This document shows positions 27,957 to 37,645 of a DNA stretch of 59,109 nucleotides, piece after piece. The notes beneath the pieces were generated by a model. It was given only the letters and a program-made list of their open reading frames with translations, searched no databases and was not told where the DNA came from. A program made the translations under genes and the position numbers. The stretch lies in assembly GCA_036675565.1 (NCBI GenBank), contig JAKFER010000027.1, positions 1 through 59,109 on the forward strand, read 5' to 3'. Each line of letters opens with the position of its first letter. Positions within the stretch are counted from its first letter, which is position 1. Source of the stretch: JACCYQ01 sp036675565 (GTDB lineage Bacteria; Bacteroidota; Bacteroidia; Chitinophagales; Chitinophagaceae).

Positions 27957-29090
27957 ATGATAAAGAAGAATGTTACATTTTTCATGATATTAGTTATTTT
28001 AACTTCTTTCAAGATCCCAAAGGATGAAGCTAAAATAAAAGGTGTTTTGAATTTTCAGGATCCGGTTTCAAAAATATATATTGAATATAGAAACCAGGAC
28101 AAGAACTTCCGTGATTCCGCTGATTTAATAAACAATAAATTTAAGTTTGAATTAAAAATAACAGAACCTGTTATATCATACATTACTGTAAAATTCAAAC
28201 CTGTTATTGGTCAAACAAGACCTCGTTATGAAAAAATTCCCGTTTTTTTAGAAGGCTCTAAAATTAGCATTAAAGCGAACGATTCTCTAAAATTTGCTGA
28301 AATTAAGGGTTCGAAAGCTCATCAGGATTTTGTAGTTTTTCAAAGTTTGGAAAAACCATACAATGTAAAAAGTATGGAATTAAGAATGCAGTTAAACCAA
28401 TTTAGAAAAGATAATGATCAGGAAGGAATAACAAAGGTGTATGAAGAAATGGATAAGATCGAAATGGAGATAAAAGAAAAGGTATATTATACTTATCTTA
28501 TTCAAAATAGCAAATCACCAATCGCCTTACATGTTTTGAATTTATATGCAGGTTATGATATTGATCCGGAGATTATTGAACCTTTATTTGAAAAACTTAG
28601 CCCTTCAGCACGCTTCTCCTCTTCTGGTAAAAGTTTAAAAGAACGCATCGTAATTGCGAAAAAAACGCAGGTAGGTGCATATGCAATGGACTTTACGCAA
28701 AATGATACTGCTGGAATTCCGGTCTCTTTATCTTCATTCAAAGGGAAATATGTACTATTAGATTTTTGGGCTAGCTGGTGCGGACCTTGCAGGGCGGAAA
28801 ATCCAAATCTGGTAAATGCCTATCAACAATTTAAAGAACGAAATTTTACAGTGCTGGGCGTATCGCTGGACCAGCCTGGTGGTAGAGAAAAATGGTTACA
28901 AGCAATTAAGAAAGACAAACTTCCATGGACACAGGTCTCTGATTTAGCGTACTGGAAAAATGCTGTTGCTGTACAATATGGCATAAGTGCAATTCCACAG
29001 AACTTCTTGATTGACACCACAGGAAAAATTATTGCTAAAAATCTTCACGGCAAAGAATTGCAAAAGGCTTTGGAGAAGTTGGTAAAATAA
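27957..29090 (+). CDS. TlpA-family thiol:disulfide oxidoreductase with N-terminal DUF4369-like domain
   Basis: This 377-residue protein has a hydrophobic export signal (FFMILVILTSF). The N-terminal half resembles the beta-rich DUF4369 domain that often precedes TlpA modules in Bacteroidota, followed by a charged helical linker. The C-terminal redoxin domain starts near 245 and carries FWASWCGPCR (Cys275, Cys278) and the cis-proline loop AIPQNFLID. Such proteins are periplasmic or outer-membrane-facing reductases. It is the last gene of the second SusCD locus, 31 bp after the other thioredoxin-like gene, so two different thiol proteins serve one importer. Confidence 0.9.
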   Translation: MIKKNVTFFMILVILTSFKIPKDEAKIKGVLNFQDPVSKIYIEYRNQDKNFRDSADLINNKFKFELKITEPVISYITVKFKPVIGQTRPRYEKIPVFLEGSKISIKANDSLKFAEIKGSKAHQDFVVFQSLEKPYNVKSMELRMQLNQFRKDNDQEGITKVYEEMDKIEMEIKEKVYYTYLIQNSKSPIALHVLNLYAGYDIDPEIIEPLFEKLSPSARFSSSGKSLKERIVIAKKTQVGAYAMDFTQNDTAGIPVSLSSFKGKYVLLDFWASWCGPCRAENPNLVNAYQQFKERNFTVLGVSLDQPGGREKWLQAIKKDKLPWTQVSDLAYWKNAVAVQYGISAIPQNFLIDTTGKIIAKNLHGKELQKALEKLVK

Positions 29091-29225
29091 TAAATACACA
29101 TAACTAAATGTGTCTTCAGGGAGGAAATGAATTTTTGTACTTGAATTTTCACCTAAAATGTCTTTTTACATTTGGATATGCAGGTTTTTGGATAAAGAAA
29201 TTCCCAGAAGTAAATTATAAAATAT

Positions 29226-30074
29226 TTACTGCTTCAGTATTTCTTTAATACCATCTTCCGTCCTTATAAAATACATTCCCGATTTCCAGGATTTCATATT
29301 AATGGTCTGGCTGCCATTAATCAGTAAGATCTTTGTAATAACCTGGCCTGTTGCATTGGTAATAATAGCCTGCTGCTTTTTAGTGGAAGTGATCGTTAAA
29401 TGTTCTGTCACAGGATTAGGGAATACAGCAAACACCTTTCCTGCATCGTTATTCGATACTCGCAAAATATTACTGTATTGAAACCGGCCATCCTGGTCAA
29501 CCATTTTCAGGCGATAAAAATAAACAGGGATGTTATCCATCATACCGGTCGTGTATTGATACTCGTTTTCACCAGTTCCATGTGCAGTTACATTTCCTTC
29601 CTGTTTGAATAAAGCACCATCAGTACTTTTTTCAATGATAAAATGAGAAGTATTGATTTCATTATCACTGGACCAGTCGAGGGTGATTTGAGCGGCTCCT
29701 GTCTTTTGAGCCGTAAATGATACAAGTTTCAGTGGAAGTGCCAGGGAATAAGCTGCTGCGATATAAAGTCTTTTAACCGTTCCTCCGCATGGATCTCCGA
29801 ACACACCATTCGTTGCACTGAGACTCGCTGAATTCATATTCAGAAATACAGCTTCAGCAATGGATACACTATTGGCCGCATGACAAGTACCAATGACAAA
29901 ACTACCGCAGCTGCCACTTGGCGTTCCATAACTGGCAAATTCAATGGATGTAAAAACATATCCGGCAGGAGCCGTCAGTGTAACAACTTCCCCTTCATTG
30001 GCGGTTCCGCATATGACTTGTGCCTGGGTATTAACAACACCTAATATAAATAAGATTGTAAAAATTGATTTCAT
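29226..30074 (-). CDS. secreted SUEL-type (rhamnose-binding) lectin-domain protein with T9SS sorting domain
   Basis: This 282-residue protein has a signal peptide (FTILFILGVVNTQAQ). Residues of about 19-110 resemble the Gal_Lectin/SUEL domain: IEFASYGTPSGSCGSF, GTCHAANS, and ATNGVFGDPCGGTVKRLYIA, with the cysteines in the expected places. This domain is best known from animal egg lectins and adhesion GPCRs. A beta-sandwich segment follows (LDWSSDNEINTSHFIIEK), then a type A T9SS C-terminal domain from about 205 (VFPNPVTEHLTI to GMYFIRTEDG). The protein should be exported through T9SS and attached at the surface, binding galactosyl or rhamnosyl sugars. It lies convergent to the TlpA gene and has its own promoter. 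Confidence 0.82.
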   Translation of the reverse strand: MKSIFTILFILGVVNTQAQVICGTANEGEVVTLTAPAGYVFTSIEFASYGTPSGSCGSFVIGTCHAANSVSIAEAVFLNMNSASLSATNGVFGDPCGGTVKRLYIAAAYSLALPLKLVSFTAQKTGAAQITLDWSSDNEINTSHFIIEKSTDGALFKQEGNVTAHGTGENEYQYTTGMMDNIPVYFYRLKMVDQDGRFQYSNILRVSNNDAGKVFAVFPNPVTEHLTITSTKKQQAIITNATGQVITKILLINGSQTINMKSWKSGMYFIRTEDGIKEILKQ

Positions 30075-30499
30075 TAAAATTTTTTATAAATATGATAAAG
30101 GGATGAATCTTTCGGCGAAAGTAATCTTTATGAGGCAATATGTTTTTTGAAGCAGATGCTTCCAAATTTTTTTTTTTAAGAATATAGACTATCAATATTT
30201 CTGTAAATTTATTTTTATAAATCGAATGACTAAGTACTGATGCATTCTGTTAGCAGGTTTAAATGACTAGCAACGGGCCGGAAAATATGATTTATCCGGA
30301 TACTCTTAATGATGTTGTCTTGAAATTAATACCAGGTATTAACTATGAATGTATTTTGTAAAATCAAATTTGCATTAAATGATCAATAGGATATGAATAG
30401 CTCTTGAAACACAAAGCTTTTACCTGACCACAGAATAATCGGACATATATTTTGATTTCAATTTCTTATTTTTAATCTTACGTATTAATAATAGAAAAA
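30075..30499. other. 425-bp intergenic region between divergent lectin and sigma genes
   Basis: This is AT-rich sequence with no open frame of note and no strong hairpin. It must carry the promoters of the leftward lectin gene and of the rightward ECF sigma gene. The stretch ATTTTGATTTCAATTTC near 30449-30466 is the only promoter-like patch noted; I do not assign it. Confidence 0.35.
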
Positions 30500-31093
30500 T
30501 TGTATTCAGATACCATACAGGAAGAACTAAGGCTGTTTAAACAAATAGCAGATGGTAATGAAATGGCTTTTAGTACGGTATTTCATAAATATAACAGCAG
30601 GCTTTTTACCGTTGTTTTAAATATCACCAAATCTGAACCTGAAGCCGAAGAAATTATTCAAAATGTTTTTTTAAAGCTTTGGTTGAACCGCAGTACTTTA
30701 ACTGAAATTGAAAAACCTTCCGCTTGGTTATATAGAGTTGCCTCCAATTTGGCTCTATCTTTTCTACGGGCTAAAGCGGTACAAATGCGTCATGAAAAAA
30801 ATCTTTTTTTGCATCAACCCAGTGCCCAGGATGAAATTCCACTGGAGCTTGAAGCAAAAGAACTGAAAGCTTTTGTATCCCAGGCAGTAGAAAATTTGCC
30901 GCCTGGCCGTCGCGAAATTTATAAACTTAGCAGGCAGCAAGGATTAAACAGAGTAGAAATTGCCCGCCAGTTAGGTATAACAGAAAGCACCGTTAAAAAT
31001 CAGCTTGGTTCTGCCCTCAAATTTATTCAGCAATATATTAGCCAGAAACAAGGGATTTATCTTCCTGCAGTTTTTTTTATATTTTTTAAATAA
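30500..31093 (+). CDS. FecI-like ECF RNA polymerase sigma factor
   Basis: This 197-residue protein appears to start at a TTG codon. The next ATG lies about 20 codons further in and would cut off the first helix of region 2 (LFKQIADGNEMAF), so TTG is preferred. Region 2 has EAEEIIQNVFLKLWLNRS and region 4 has LPPGRREIYKLSRQQGLNRVE followed by STVKNQLGSALK, given here only as landmarks. It is followed by a FecR gene and an STN-type SusC, as in the locus at 19.9 kb. Control of its own SusCD locus is the expected role. Confidence 0.9.
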   Translation: MYSDTIQEELRLFKQIADGNEMAFSTVFHKYNSRLFTVVLNITKSEPEAEEIIQNVFLKLWLNRSTLTEIEKPSAWLYRVASNLALSFLRAKAVQMRHEKNLFLHQPSAQDEIPLELEAKELKAFVSQAVENLPPGRREIYKLSRQQGLNRVEIARQLGITESTVKNQLGSALKFIQQYISQKQGIYLPAVFFIFFK

Positions 31094-31161
31094 AAAATCT
31101 CCTCCGGCAATAGGACTGCTTTTTACCAGCAGCGTCATATCATTAACCGATTGTTTATTTT

Positions 31162-32349
31162 ATGGAAGGAAAAGCTTATTACAGGTTTTTGGTAGAACAA
31201 TATATGAATGGCAATGCCTCAGATGCTGAGATTTCAGACTTGTTTCAGGAATTGGAAAAAGGTGAAGATGATGCAGGATGGGAAGAAATTATTCAGGAAA
31301 TAATGCAGGAAACTCAAAATAATCCTGGATATGATCATTCACGATGGCAGCCGATGCTTCAAGCAATTTTAGCCACCAATTCAAACAAACCCAAATTTGC
31401 TAAAAGGATTAAAATGCAAAGGAAATGGATGGCTGCCGCTGCCGTCTTTTTAATATTTGCTACCGGTACTTTTTACTTCATGAACAAAGGGTCAGAAAAT
31501 TCAGAAGATAAAATTCTTACAACAGTTTATGAACCAGAAAACGATATAGCTCCCGGAACTGACAAAGCTATTCTCACACTGGCTGATGGTTCTACGATCA
31601 TTTTGGATTCCACAGCAAATGGCACAATATCCACGCAAGGTAATGTTACAATCATTAACATGGAAGGCCAATTGGCTTACAATAATGACAACAATGTTTC
31701 TCAGGAAGTAATGTATAACACCATCACCACCCCCCGCGGTGGGCAATACAAATTATTATTGGCTGATGGTACAAAAGTATGGCTCAATGCTGCATCATCT
31801 TTAAAATTTCCAAATGCATTTGCTGGAAGTGAAAGAAGGGTGGAGTTAAGTGGCGAAGGATATTTTGAAGTAGCTTATAATAACCAACAACCTTTTTGGG
31901 TAGATAGCAAAAAAGGTTCCATACAGGTTTTGGGAACACATTTTAATATCAATGCTTATGATGATGAAGCAACAATGAAAACAACTTTATTAGAAGGAAG
32001 CATCAAAGTACTGAGCGAACCATTTTTCGTGGTTTTAAAACCTGGACAACAATCGGAATTAAATAAAAATGGAAAATTAAATATAAAGGATGAAGTGGAT
32101 GTTGATGAAGTGATGGCATGGAAAAACGGCAATTTTCATTTTGGCGAAGCCATGAATATAGAAATGATTATGCGTCAGTTAGCCAGGTGGTACAACATAG
32201 AAGTTGAATACAAAACAAAATTAACCGGTCATATCGGTGGCACGATATCACGCAATGTAAATGTTTCAAAAGTTTTGGAAATGATAGAAATGACCGGTGC
32301 AGTGAAATTTCAGATAAATGGAAGAAAAGTTATTGTAATGCCAGTATAA
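31162..32349 (+). CDS. FecR-family anti-sigma factor
   Basis: This 395-residue protein has a cytosolic N-terminal part, a membrane segment near 90-107 (WMAAAAVFLIFATGTFYF) and a periplasmic FecR domain with LLADGTKVWLNAAS, GEGYFEVAYN and VLGTHFNINAYDD. The C-terminal DUF4974-type part contains QLARWYNIEVEYK and ends in INGRKVIVMPV. It is the partner of the sigma factor encoded 68 bp upstream and receives the signal from the STN domain of the following SusC. Layout and size match the anti-sigma protein of the second locus, but the two share only family-level similarity. Confidence 0.93.
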   Translation: MEGKAYYRFLVEQYMNGNASDAEISDLFQELEKGEDDAGWEEIIQEIMQETQNNPGYDHSRWQPMLQAILATNSNKPKFAKRIKMQRKWMAAAAVFLIFATGTFYFMNKGSENSEDKILTTVYEPENDIAPGTDKAILTLADGSTIILDSTANGTISTQGNVTIINMEGQLAYNNDNNVSQEVMYNTITTPRGGQYKLLLADGTKVWLNAASSLKFPNAFAGSERRVELSGEGYFEVAYNNQQPFWVDSKKGSIQVLGTHFNINAYDDEATMKTTLLEGSIKVLSEPFFVVLKPGQQSELNKNGKLNIKDEVDVDEVMAWKNGNFHFGEAMNIEMIMRQLARWYNIEVEYKTKLTGHIGGTISRNVNVSKVLEMIEMTGAVKFQINGRKVIVMPV

Positions 32350-32388
32350 CCCTTTTAAAAATAATTATTTGTTAGGCTGAAAATAAAT

Positions 32389-32413
32389 CCGGAAGTGGGT
32401 CAAGCACTTCCGG
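32389..32413 (+). promoter_or_regulatory. fecR-susC intergenic hairpin, copy B
   Basis: CCGGAAGTG and CACTTCCGG form a perfect 9-bp stem with loop GGTCAAG. It lies about 40 bp after the fecR stop and 137 bp before the susC start, the same position as the related hairpin at 21821-21845. No T run follows, so simple termination is not the obvious reading. Confidence 0.65.
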
Positions 32414-32549
32414 AAGGTCCAGACTTTACAAGTCAGGACATTGTTCAGGCTATTCAATAATACAATCACCCAAGACTGAATTCCAAAGTTTACACTGCAT
32501 TGCAGAAAACTTCAGGATGCTTATTGTTTAACCTAAACAACTCAAAACT

Positions 32550-35500
32550 ATGCTTTTTAGAGATCTTTACAAACCCTTTGCTTTAGTATCAGGTAATTGC
32601 CTGGGGCTATCACAAAGAGTTAAATGGAAAAAACTCCTGTGTGTTATGAAATTAACTGCTCTGATTTTATTAGCCGCCTGTCTTCAGGTTAGTGCCAAGG
32701 GGAACGCCCAGCAAATTTCCATTTCCGAAAAAAATGTTTCGCTTCAAAAAGTATTCAAACAAATTCAAAAACAAAGTGGATATAACTTCCTGTATAGTTT
32801 TGAAATGCTGGAACAGGCTGGAAAAGTTGATATCAAAATAACAAATGCAAGCCTTGAAGAAGCACTGAATGAATGCCTGAAAAACAAACCACTGGAATAT
32901 TCAATAGTGGAAAAAACAGTGGTCATAAAACCGCGTTTTGATATTCCTTCTCCTCTCATCGATATTAACGGGAAAGTAATTAATGAAAATGGTGAACCTA
33001 TGAAAGTTACAGTTTCTGTAAAAGGGACAAACATAGCGACATCAACAAATGAACAGGGCGAGTTTGTACTTCAAGGAGTTGATCAAAATGCTGTTTTGAT
33101 TGTAACCGGGATCAACATTCAAACAGCTGAAATTAAGATAGCAGGCAAAACGGATCTGTTGATACGCGTAAAATTGAAGATAACAGAAGTAGAATCTGTT
33201 GTAATCACCGGGTATCAAACGCTTGAAAGCCGCCGATCTGCAGGTGCATTTGGATATATGGGAGCCGATAAAATTTCAAAACGGCCAGCAATTGATCTGA
33301 TTTCCGCAATGGAGGGAATGTTCTCTGGTCTCAGAGTCTATGATGAAGGAGGAAGTACCAATTTCGATATTCGCGGCATCGGAACAATGACCCCTTCCAT
33401 ATCCAGCCCTTTAATAGTAGTAGATGGATTTCCTGTAGATAATGGCTTTTCAGGTATTAACCCAAATGATGTTCAATCTATCCATGTATTAAAAGATGCC
33501 TCCGCAACTTCCATTTGGGGTGCAAGAGCTTCGAACGGGGTAATTGTAATTACTACTAAAACCGGCAAACCTGGATTGCATGTTAATGTAAACAGTTTTA
33601 TAAGTATACAGCAAAGACCGGATCTGGATCAGGTTAATCCGATAGCGAACGCTGCAGAAGCCCTCGAATGGGAAAAATTTTTATGGGAGAATGATCAGTT
33701 GTTTTCCTCCTTTTCACTTTCCAGCTCAGTTGATGGCAATAATAATCCAGTGAGTCTGGGAATTACTTTGCTGAACCTCCGGGACCAGGGCAGATTAAGT
33801 CCTGCAGAGTTTGATGAAAAATGGAACCTTTTAAAACAAAATAACTACCGCAATGATGTTAATAAATATTTGTTGCAAAAAGCAGTGATACAAAATTATG
33901 ATATCACCATTAATGGTTCTTCTGAGCGTAACAATTTTGTATTCAACACACGCTTTGTAGATGAAAAAAGCCAGTTTCGACATAATAACAATAAAAGCAT
34001 CCTGACCAATTTCAGAAACACATATAAAGTAACTAAGTGGTTGGATGCTAATATAGGCTTAATGGCAAAATTTACTCGTAGAGATAATAGCGGTGCTTCG
34101 TTGAATGACATTAAATCGATTTCCCCTTATGAAAACCTCGTGGATCAAAACGGGAATTATACAAAAATGGTAGGTGCACATTACCAGGAATTTATAGATT
34201 CTACGGGTCGGTATTTTCCTAATGACTGGAATTATAATTTACTCCAGGAAATAAGAAGCCGGGAAATCAAAACAGAACAAAATGATATCCGGTTCCAGGT
34301 TGGTTTGAATTTAAAACTTTTTAAAGGCTTAAATTTTGAAACAAAATTCCAGTATGAACATTACAAAACTGAAAACAAAAATTACTATAGCCCCCAATCT
34401 TATTTTGTCCGGGATCAGTTAAATAAATGGGTTGATTATGATGAACCTAATCAAAAGGTCTTAAAATCTTATATTCCGGAAGGAGGACAGTTGTTACAGA
34501 ACTTTGGTTCTTCCATTACGTATAATTTTAGGAACCAGTTAACCTATGACAATACGTTCGATGATCATGAAATAACAGCAGGAGTTATTACTGAAATTTT
34601 TTCTAAGATTAGTGAAAGTTATAGTGCTCCTGTAATTTATGGTTACGACCCTGATAAACTTAGTATGGCTGTTCCTCAATCTTATATGATTAAATCATAT
34701 TGGGGCGTTGGAAATTACCAGTTAAGTGGAATGAACTCGAGTATGAGTTACAATAACGATAGGTTTATTTCATTTCTGGGTAATACCGCTTATACTTATA
34801 AACGCAAATACACACTTACTGGAAGTTTTCGTATAGATGCTTCAAATCTCATTGTTGAAGATCCTAAAAAAAGATATTCACCATTCTGGTCTGTTGGCGG
34901 AAACTGGAAGGTTGACCAGGAAAATTTTATGGATAGATTTAGAAAAGTTGACAGGTTAAACCTTCGTTTGTCATATGGTCAAACAGGAAATGTTGTACTT
35001 TCTACATCTATTGTTCCACTGATTGCAATTTCGGGTATTTATCCGCTTACAGGTGCTCCTTATGCAAGTATTCAGGACTATGGCAATCCTACTTTATCCT
35101 GGGAGAGAACCACTACCTTAAATGCAGGTATCGATTATTCTCTTTTCTCCAATAAATTATACGGTTCTATTGACTTGTATAATAAGCATGGACGCGATAT
35201 TGTCGGAGCCATTGATATACCAAGGTTGAATGGAACAAGTACCCAGGAGTTTAATACAGCTGAAATCCTCAACAAGGGTATAGAATTTAATATGGGTACT
35301 ACATTGCCTGTCGGACCCGACTTTACCTGGAATGCTAATCTGAATTTTTCTTATAATAAAAGTAAAGTGTTGAACCTGCTCTTGCTTAATTATAATTACT
35401 TCGCTATTAGATCACCACACTTCGAAGAAGGCAGACCGGTAGATGCTATTTATTCATATAATTATCTGGGGGAAAATGGTATAAACTCTCCGATGCTTCA

Positions 35501-36113
35501 GGGCGCCGGTGATAAAACATTTTCCTTTAATGATGTGCACCCGGTTACTGCTGATGACAGAGATTATATGCAATATTCCGGTAGTGCACAACCAACAACA
35601 GTAATAGGGTTTCAGAATGGAATTTCAGCTTACGGATTTAATTTGTATATAATTGTCAATGGAGAATTCGGTCATATATTCAGACGCCCAACATTCGATT
35701 ATGGCATACTTACAAATTCTAAAGAATCGTCTACTGTTCACCGTGATCTCGAAAGTGTATTAAATAGTTCTTCTGATGATATTCCTGATATGCCAACAGG
35801 TAATGTGCCTAATCTGGCAGCCTGGGGCGGTTTTTCTGAATTTTTAAATACAACAATTGAAAAGGCTGACAATATCAGGTTGAAAGAAGTTAATTTTTCT
35901 TATGATGTACCCGTTACAGCTTTATCTGCTATAGGCATTAAGACAGGAAAAGTTTTTTTTCAGGTAAGAGATCCAAAATGGATATGGGTGAAAAATGATG
36001 AAAAACTTGATCCTATGTATATTTTCAACAGCAGGGCATCCAACTCTGCGGCAGCTATAACGTATTTACGACCGGCACCATCATATAAAATTGGTATTTC
36101 TTTCGGTTTTTAA
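32550..36113 (+). CDS. SusC/RagA-family TonB-linked transporter with STN signalling domain
   Basis: This 1187-residue protein has a signal region ending near VSAKGNAQ. The STN domain comes next (VSLQKVFKQIQKQSGYNFLY), then a carboxypeptidase-D-like domain, and a plug with VVITGYQTL and the variant signature LKDASATSIWGARASNGV. The barrel ends in YKIGISFGF. The STN domain pairs it with the FecR protein encoded upstream. The plug signature differs from those of the other two SusC proteins (IWGARASNG instead of IYGSRAANG), which marks a different SusC clade. It is followed 6 bp later by its SusD. The substrate is unknown; two thioredoxin-like genes follow. Confidence 0.94.
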   Translation: MLFRDLYKPFALVSGNCLGLSQRVKWKKLLCVMKLTALILLAACLQVSAKGNAQQISISEKNVSLQKVFKQIQKQSGYNFLYSFEMLEQAGKVDIKITNASLEEALNECLKNKPLEYSIVEKTVVIKPRFDIPSPLIDINGKVINENGEPMKVTVSVKGTNIATSTNEQGEFVLQGVDQNAVLIVTGINIQTAEIKIAGKTDLLIRVKLKITEVESVVITGYQTLESRRSAGAFGYMGADKISKRPAIDLISAMEGMFSGLRVYDEGGSTNFDIRGIGTMTPSISSPLIVVDGFPVDNGFSGINPNDVQSIHVLKDASATSIWGARASNGVIVITTKTGKPGLHVNVNSFISIQQRPDLDQVNPIANAAEALEWEKFLWENDQLFSSFSLSSSVDGNNNPVSLGITLLNLRDQGRLSPAEFDEKWNLLKQNNYRNDVNKYLLQKAVIQNYDITINGSSERNNFVFNTRFVDEKSQFRHNNNKSILTNFRNTYKVTKWLDANIGLMAKFTRRDNSGASLNDIKSISPYENLVDQNGNYTKMVGAHYQEFIDSTGRYFPNDWNYNLLQEIRSREIKTEQNDIRFQVGLNLKLFKGLNFETKFQYEHYKTENKNYYSPQSYFVRDQLNKWVDYDEPNQKVLKSYIPEGGQLLQNFGSSITYNFRNQLTYDNTFDDHEITAGVITEIFSKISESYSAPVIYGYDPDKLSMAVPQSYMIKSYWGVGNYQLSGMNSSMSYNNDRFISFLGNTAYTYKRKYTLTGSFRIDASNLIVEDPKKRYSPFWSVGGNWKVDQENFMDRFRKVDRLNLRLSYGQTGNVVLSTSIVPLIAISGIYPLTGAPYASIQDYGNPTLSWERTTTLNAGIDYSLFSNKLYGSIDLYNKHGRDIVGAIDIPRLNGTSTQEFNTAEILNKGIEFNMGTTLPVGPDFTWNANLNFSYNKSKVLNLLLLNYNYFAIRSPHFEEGRPVDAIYSYNYLGENGINSPMLQGAGDKTFSFNDVHPVTADDRDYMQYSGSAQPTTVIGFQNGISAYGFNLYIIVNGEFGHIFRRPTFDYGILTNSKESSTVHRDLESVLNSSSDDIPDMPTGNVPNLAAWGGFSEFLNTTIEKADNIRLKEVNFSYDVPVTALSAIGIKTGKVFFQVRDPKWIWVKNDEKLDPMYIFNSRASNSAAAITYLRPAPSYKIGISFGF

Positions 36114-36119
36114 TTTTCA

Positions 36120-37595
36120 ATGATCAAAATGTTAAATATGAAATCTATTAATAAATTATTATTGTTACTATTTATAATCACGATGAGTGGATGTTCTAAA
36201 TTCTTAGAAGAGCCACCCGAAAAGAGAAATAATCTGGAGATAAAAAATACAGAATCTCTGGACTTATTATTGAATTTTTACAATATCATCTTTGACAGGA
36301 GCCGGGAATTAATACTGGCAACAGACAACTATGGCATCTATAAAGATTATTTTAATGCCAGGCCAAGTACGTTTAATTCTTCCCTTCAATATATATTGTG
36401 GATGCCGGAACTGCTTGAACAACAGTCCTACTATTGGGAACAGCAATATCTTAAAATATCCTATGCCAATACAATTCTGGCTTCAATAGACAAAGTAACA
36501 GGCACTGAAGCAGATAAAATACGACTTACTCAGGATGCCCATTTTTTAAGAGCCTATGAATATTTTCAACTCGCTGTTTTGTATTGTCTTCCATATTCAG
36601 AGGCGAATAGAAGTCAACTCGGTCTTCCCCTTAAACAAACACTTGTTTTCGACGAAGACATTAAGCGCAAGACATTGGGGGAAACAATGGATTTTATAAA
36701 AAGTGAACTTGAGCTGGCATTGCAAACAACACAGCCTAGAGAAAAAGTTGATCTCTGGAGAATTAGTAAACCCGCCACTTTAGCATTTGCTGCAAGGTTT
36801 TACCTGTACTTACACGATTATGATAAAGCGCTATATTATTCGGATGAGGCTTTAAAAGCGCATTCAACCCTTGTTAATTATGAATCTTATTTTACGCCAT
36901 TTATGCGTACCTATAATAGTAACGGAGGCTCGTATACCGGGCCAAATGCCAACTCCGATTTTCAGTTTGATGAATTTTATTTCTCCCGGATGATGTACAA
37001 TCATACACTGAATGCTGTTCCTAGCGAGGAATTACTTAATCTATATGACCAAGATAATGATTTCAGATATAAAGGATTTTTCGTGGAAGATTACTCATTA
37101 AACAGGGCCGCTGTTCCAGGGTGGCCCGCATATTGGCAATTTGGATCTATAGGACTCTTGTCTGGTCCTAGCACACCTGAAATGTATTTGATAAGAGCAG
37201 AATGCAGAGCCCGCAAAAATGATAAAAGCGGTGCGCTCAGTGACTTAAATGAACTAAGACGTTACCGCTATTTGAATGGAACATATACTGAATTGTTAAC
37301 CTCTGATTTTACGGACACCAAAGATCTCGTTCAGTTTGTGATTGATGAACGCAGGCGCGAATTCCCTTTTACTTTGAGATGGTATGATATAAAACGAATA
37401 AATACTGATCCCCAAAACCTGCTGGATAAAATTACGGTCACCAGAGATTTTTATCAGTATGATGGTATTGCTGTGGATACAAACCAATCAAAAATATATA
37501 CCCTCGAACCTGGGGATAAAAGATTTGCCTGGCCTATACCAAGAATCGACATCCAACTCAGCAGAGGAGCCATAGTACAAAATCCTTATGATTAA
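36120..37595 (+). CDS. SusD/RagB-family lipoprotein
   Basis: This 491-residue protein has a lipoprotein signal (LLFIITMSGC). The first ATG at 36120 is used; further ATGs at 36129 and 36138 are possible starts. SusD landmarks are DAHFLRAYEYFQLAVLYCLP, PEMYLIRAECRARKND and FVIDERRREFPFTLRWYDIK, and the protein ends in QNPYD, a slight variant of the usual tail. It forms the lid of the preceding SusC. The sequence is intact, and the gene is followed by a TlpA-type fusion gene. Confidence 0.92.
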   Translation: MIKMLNMKSINKLLLLLFIITMSGCSKFLEEPPEKRNNLEIKNTESLDLLLNFYNIIFDRSRELILATDNYGIYKDYFNARPSTFNSSLQYILWMPELLEQQSYYWEQQYLKISYANTILASIDKVTGTEADKIRLTQDAHFLRAYEYFQLAVLYCLPYSEANRSQLGLPLKQTLVFDEDIKRKTLGETMDFIKSELELALQTTQPREKVDLWRISKPATLAFAARFYLYLHDYDKALYYSDEALKAHSTLVNYESYFTPFMRTYNSNGGSYTGPNANSDFQFDEFYFSRMMYNHTLNAVPSEELLNLYDQDNDFRYKGFFVEDYSLNRAAVPGWPAYWQFGSIGLLSGPSTPEMYLIRAECRARKNDKSGALSDLNELRRYRYLNGTYTELLTSDFTDTKDLVQFVIDERRREFPFTLRWYDIKRINTDPQNLLDKITVTRDFYQYDGIAVDTNQSKIYTLEPGDKRFAWPIPRIDIQLSRGAIVQNPYD

Positions 37596-37645
37596 TCTGT
37601 TCATATAAGTAAGTATTCTTTCATCCAGCAATCCAATTGTATAAT

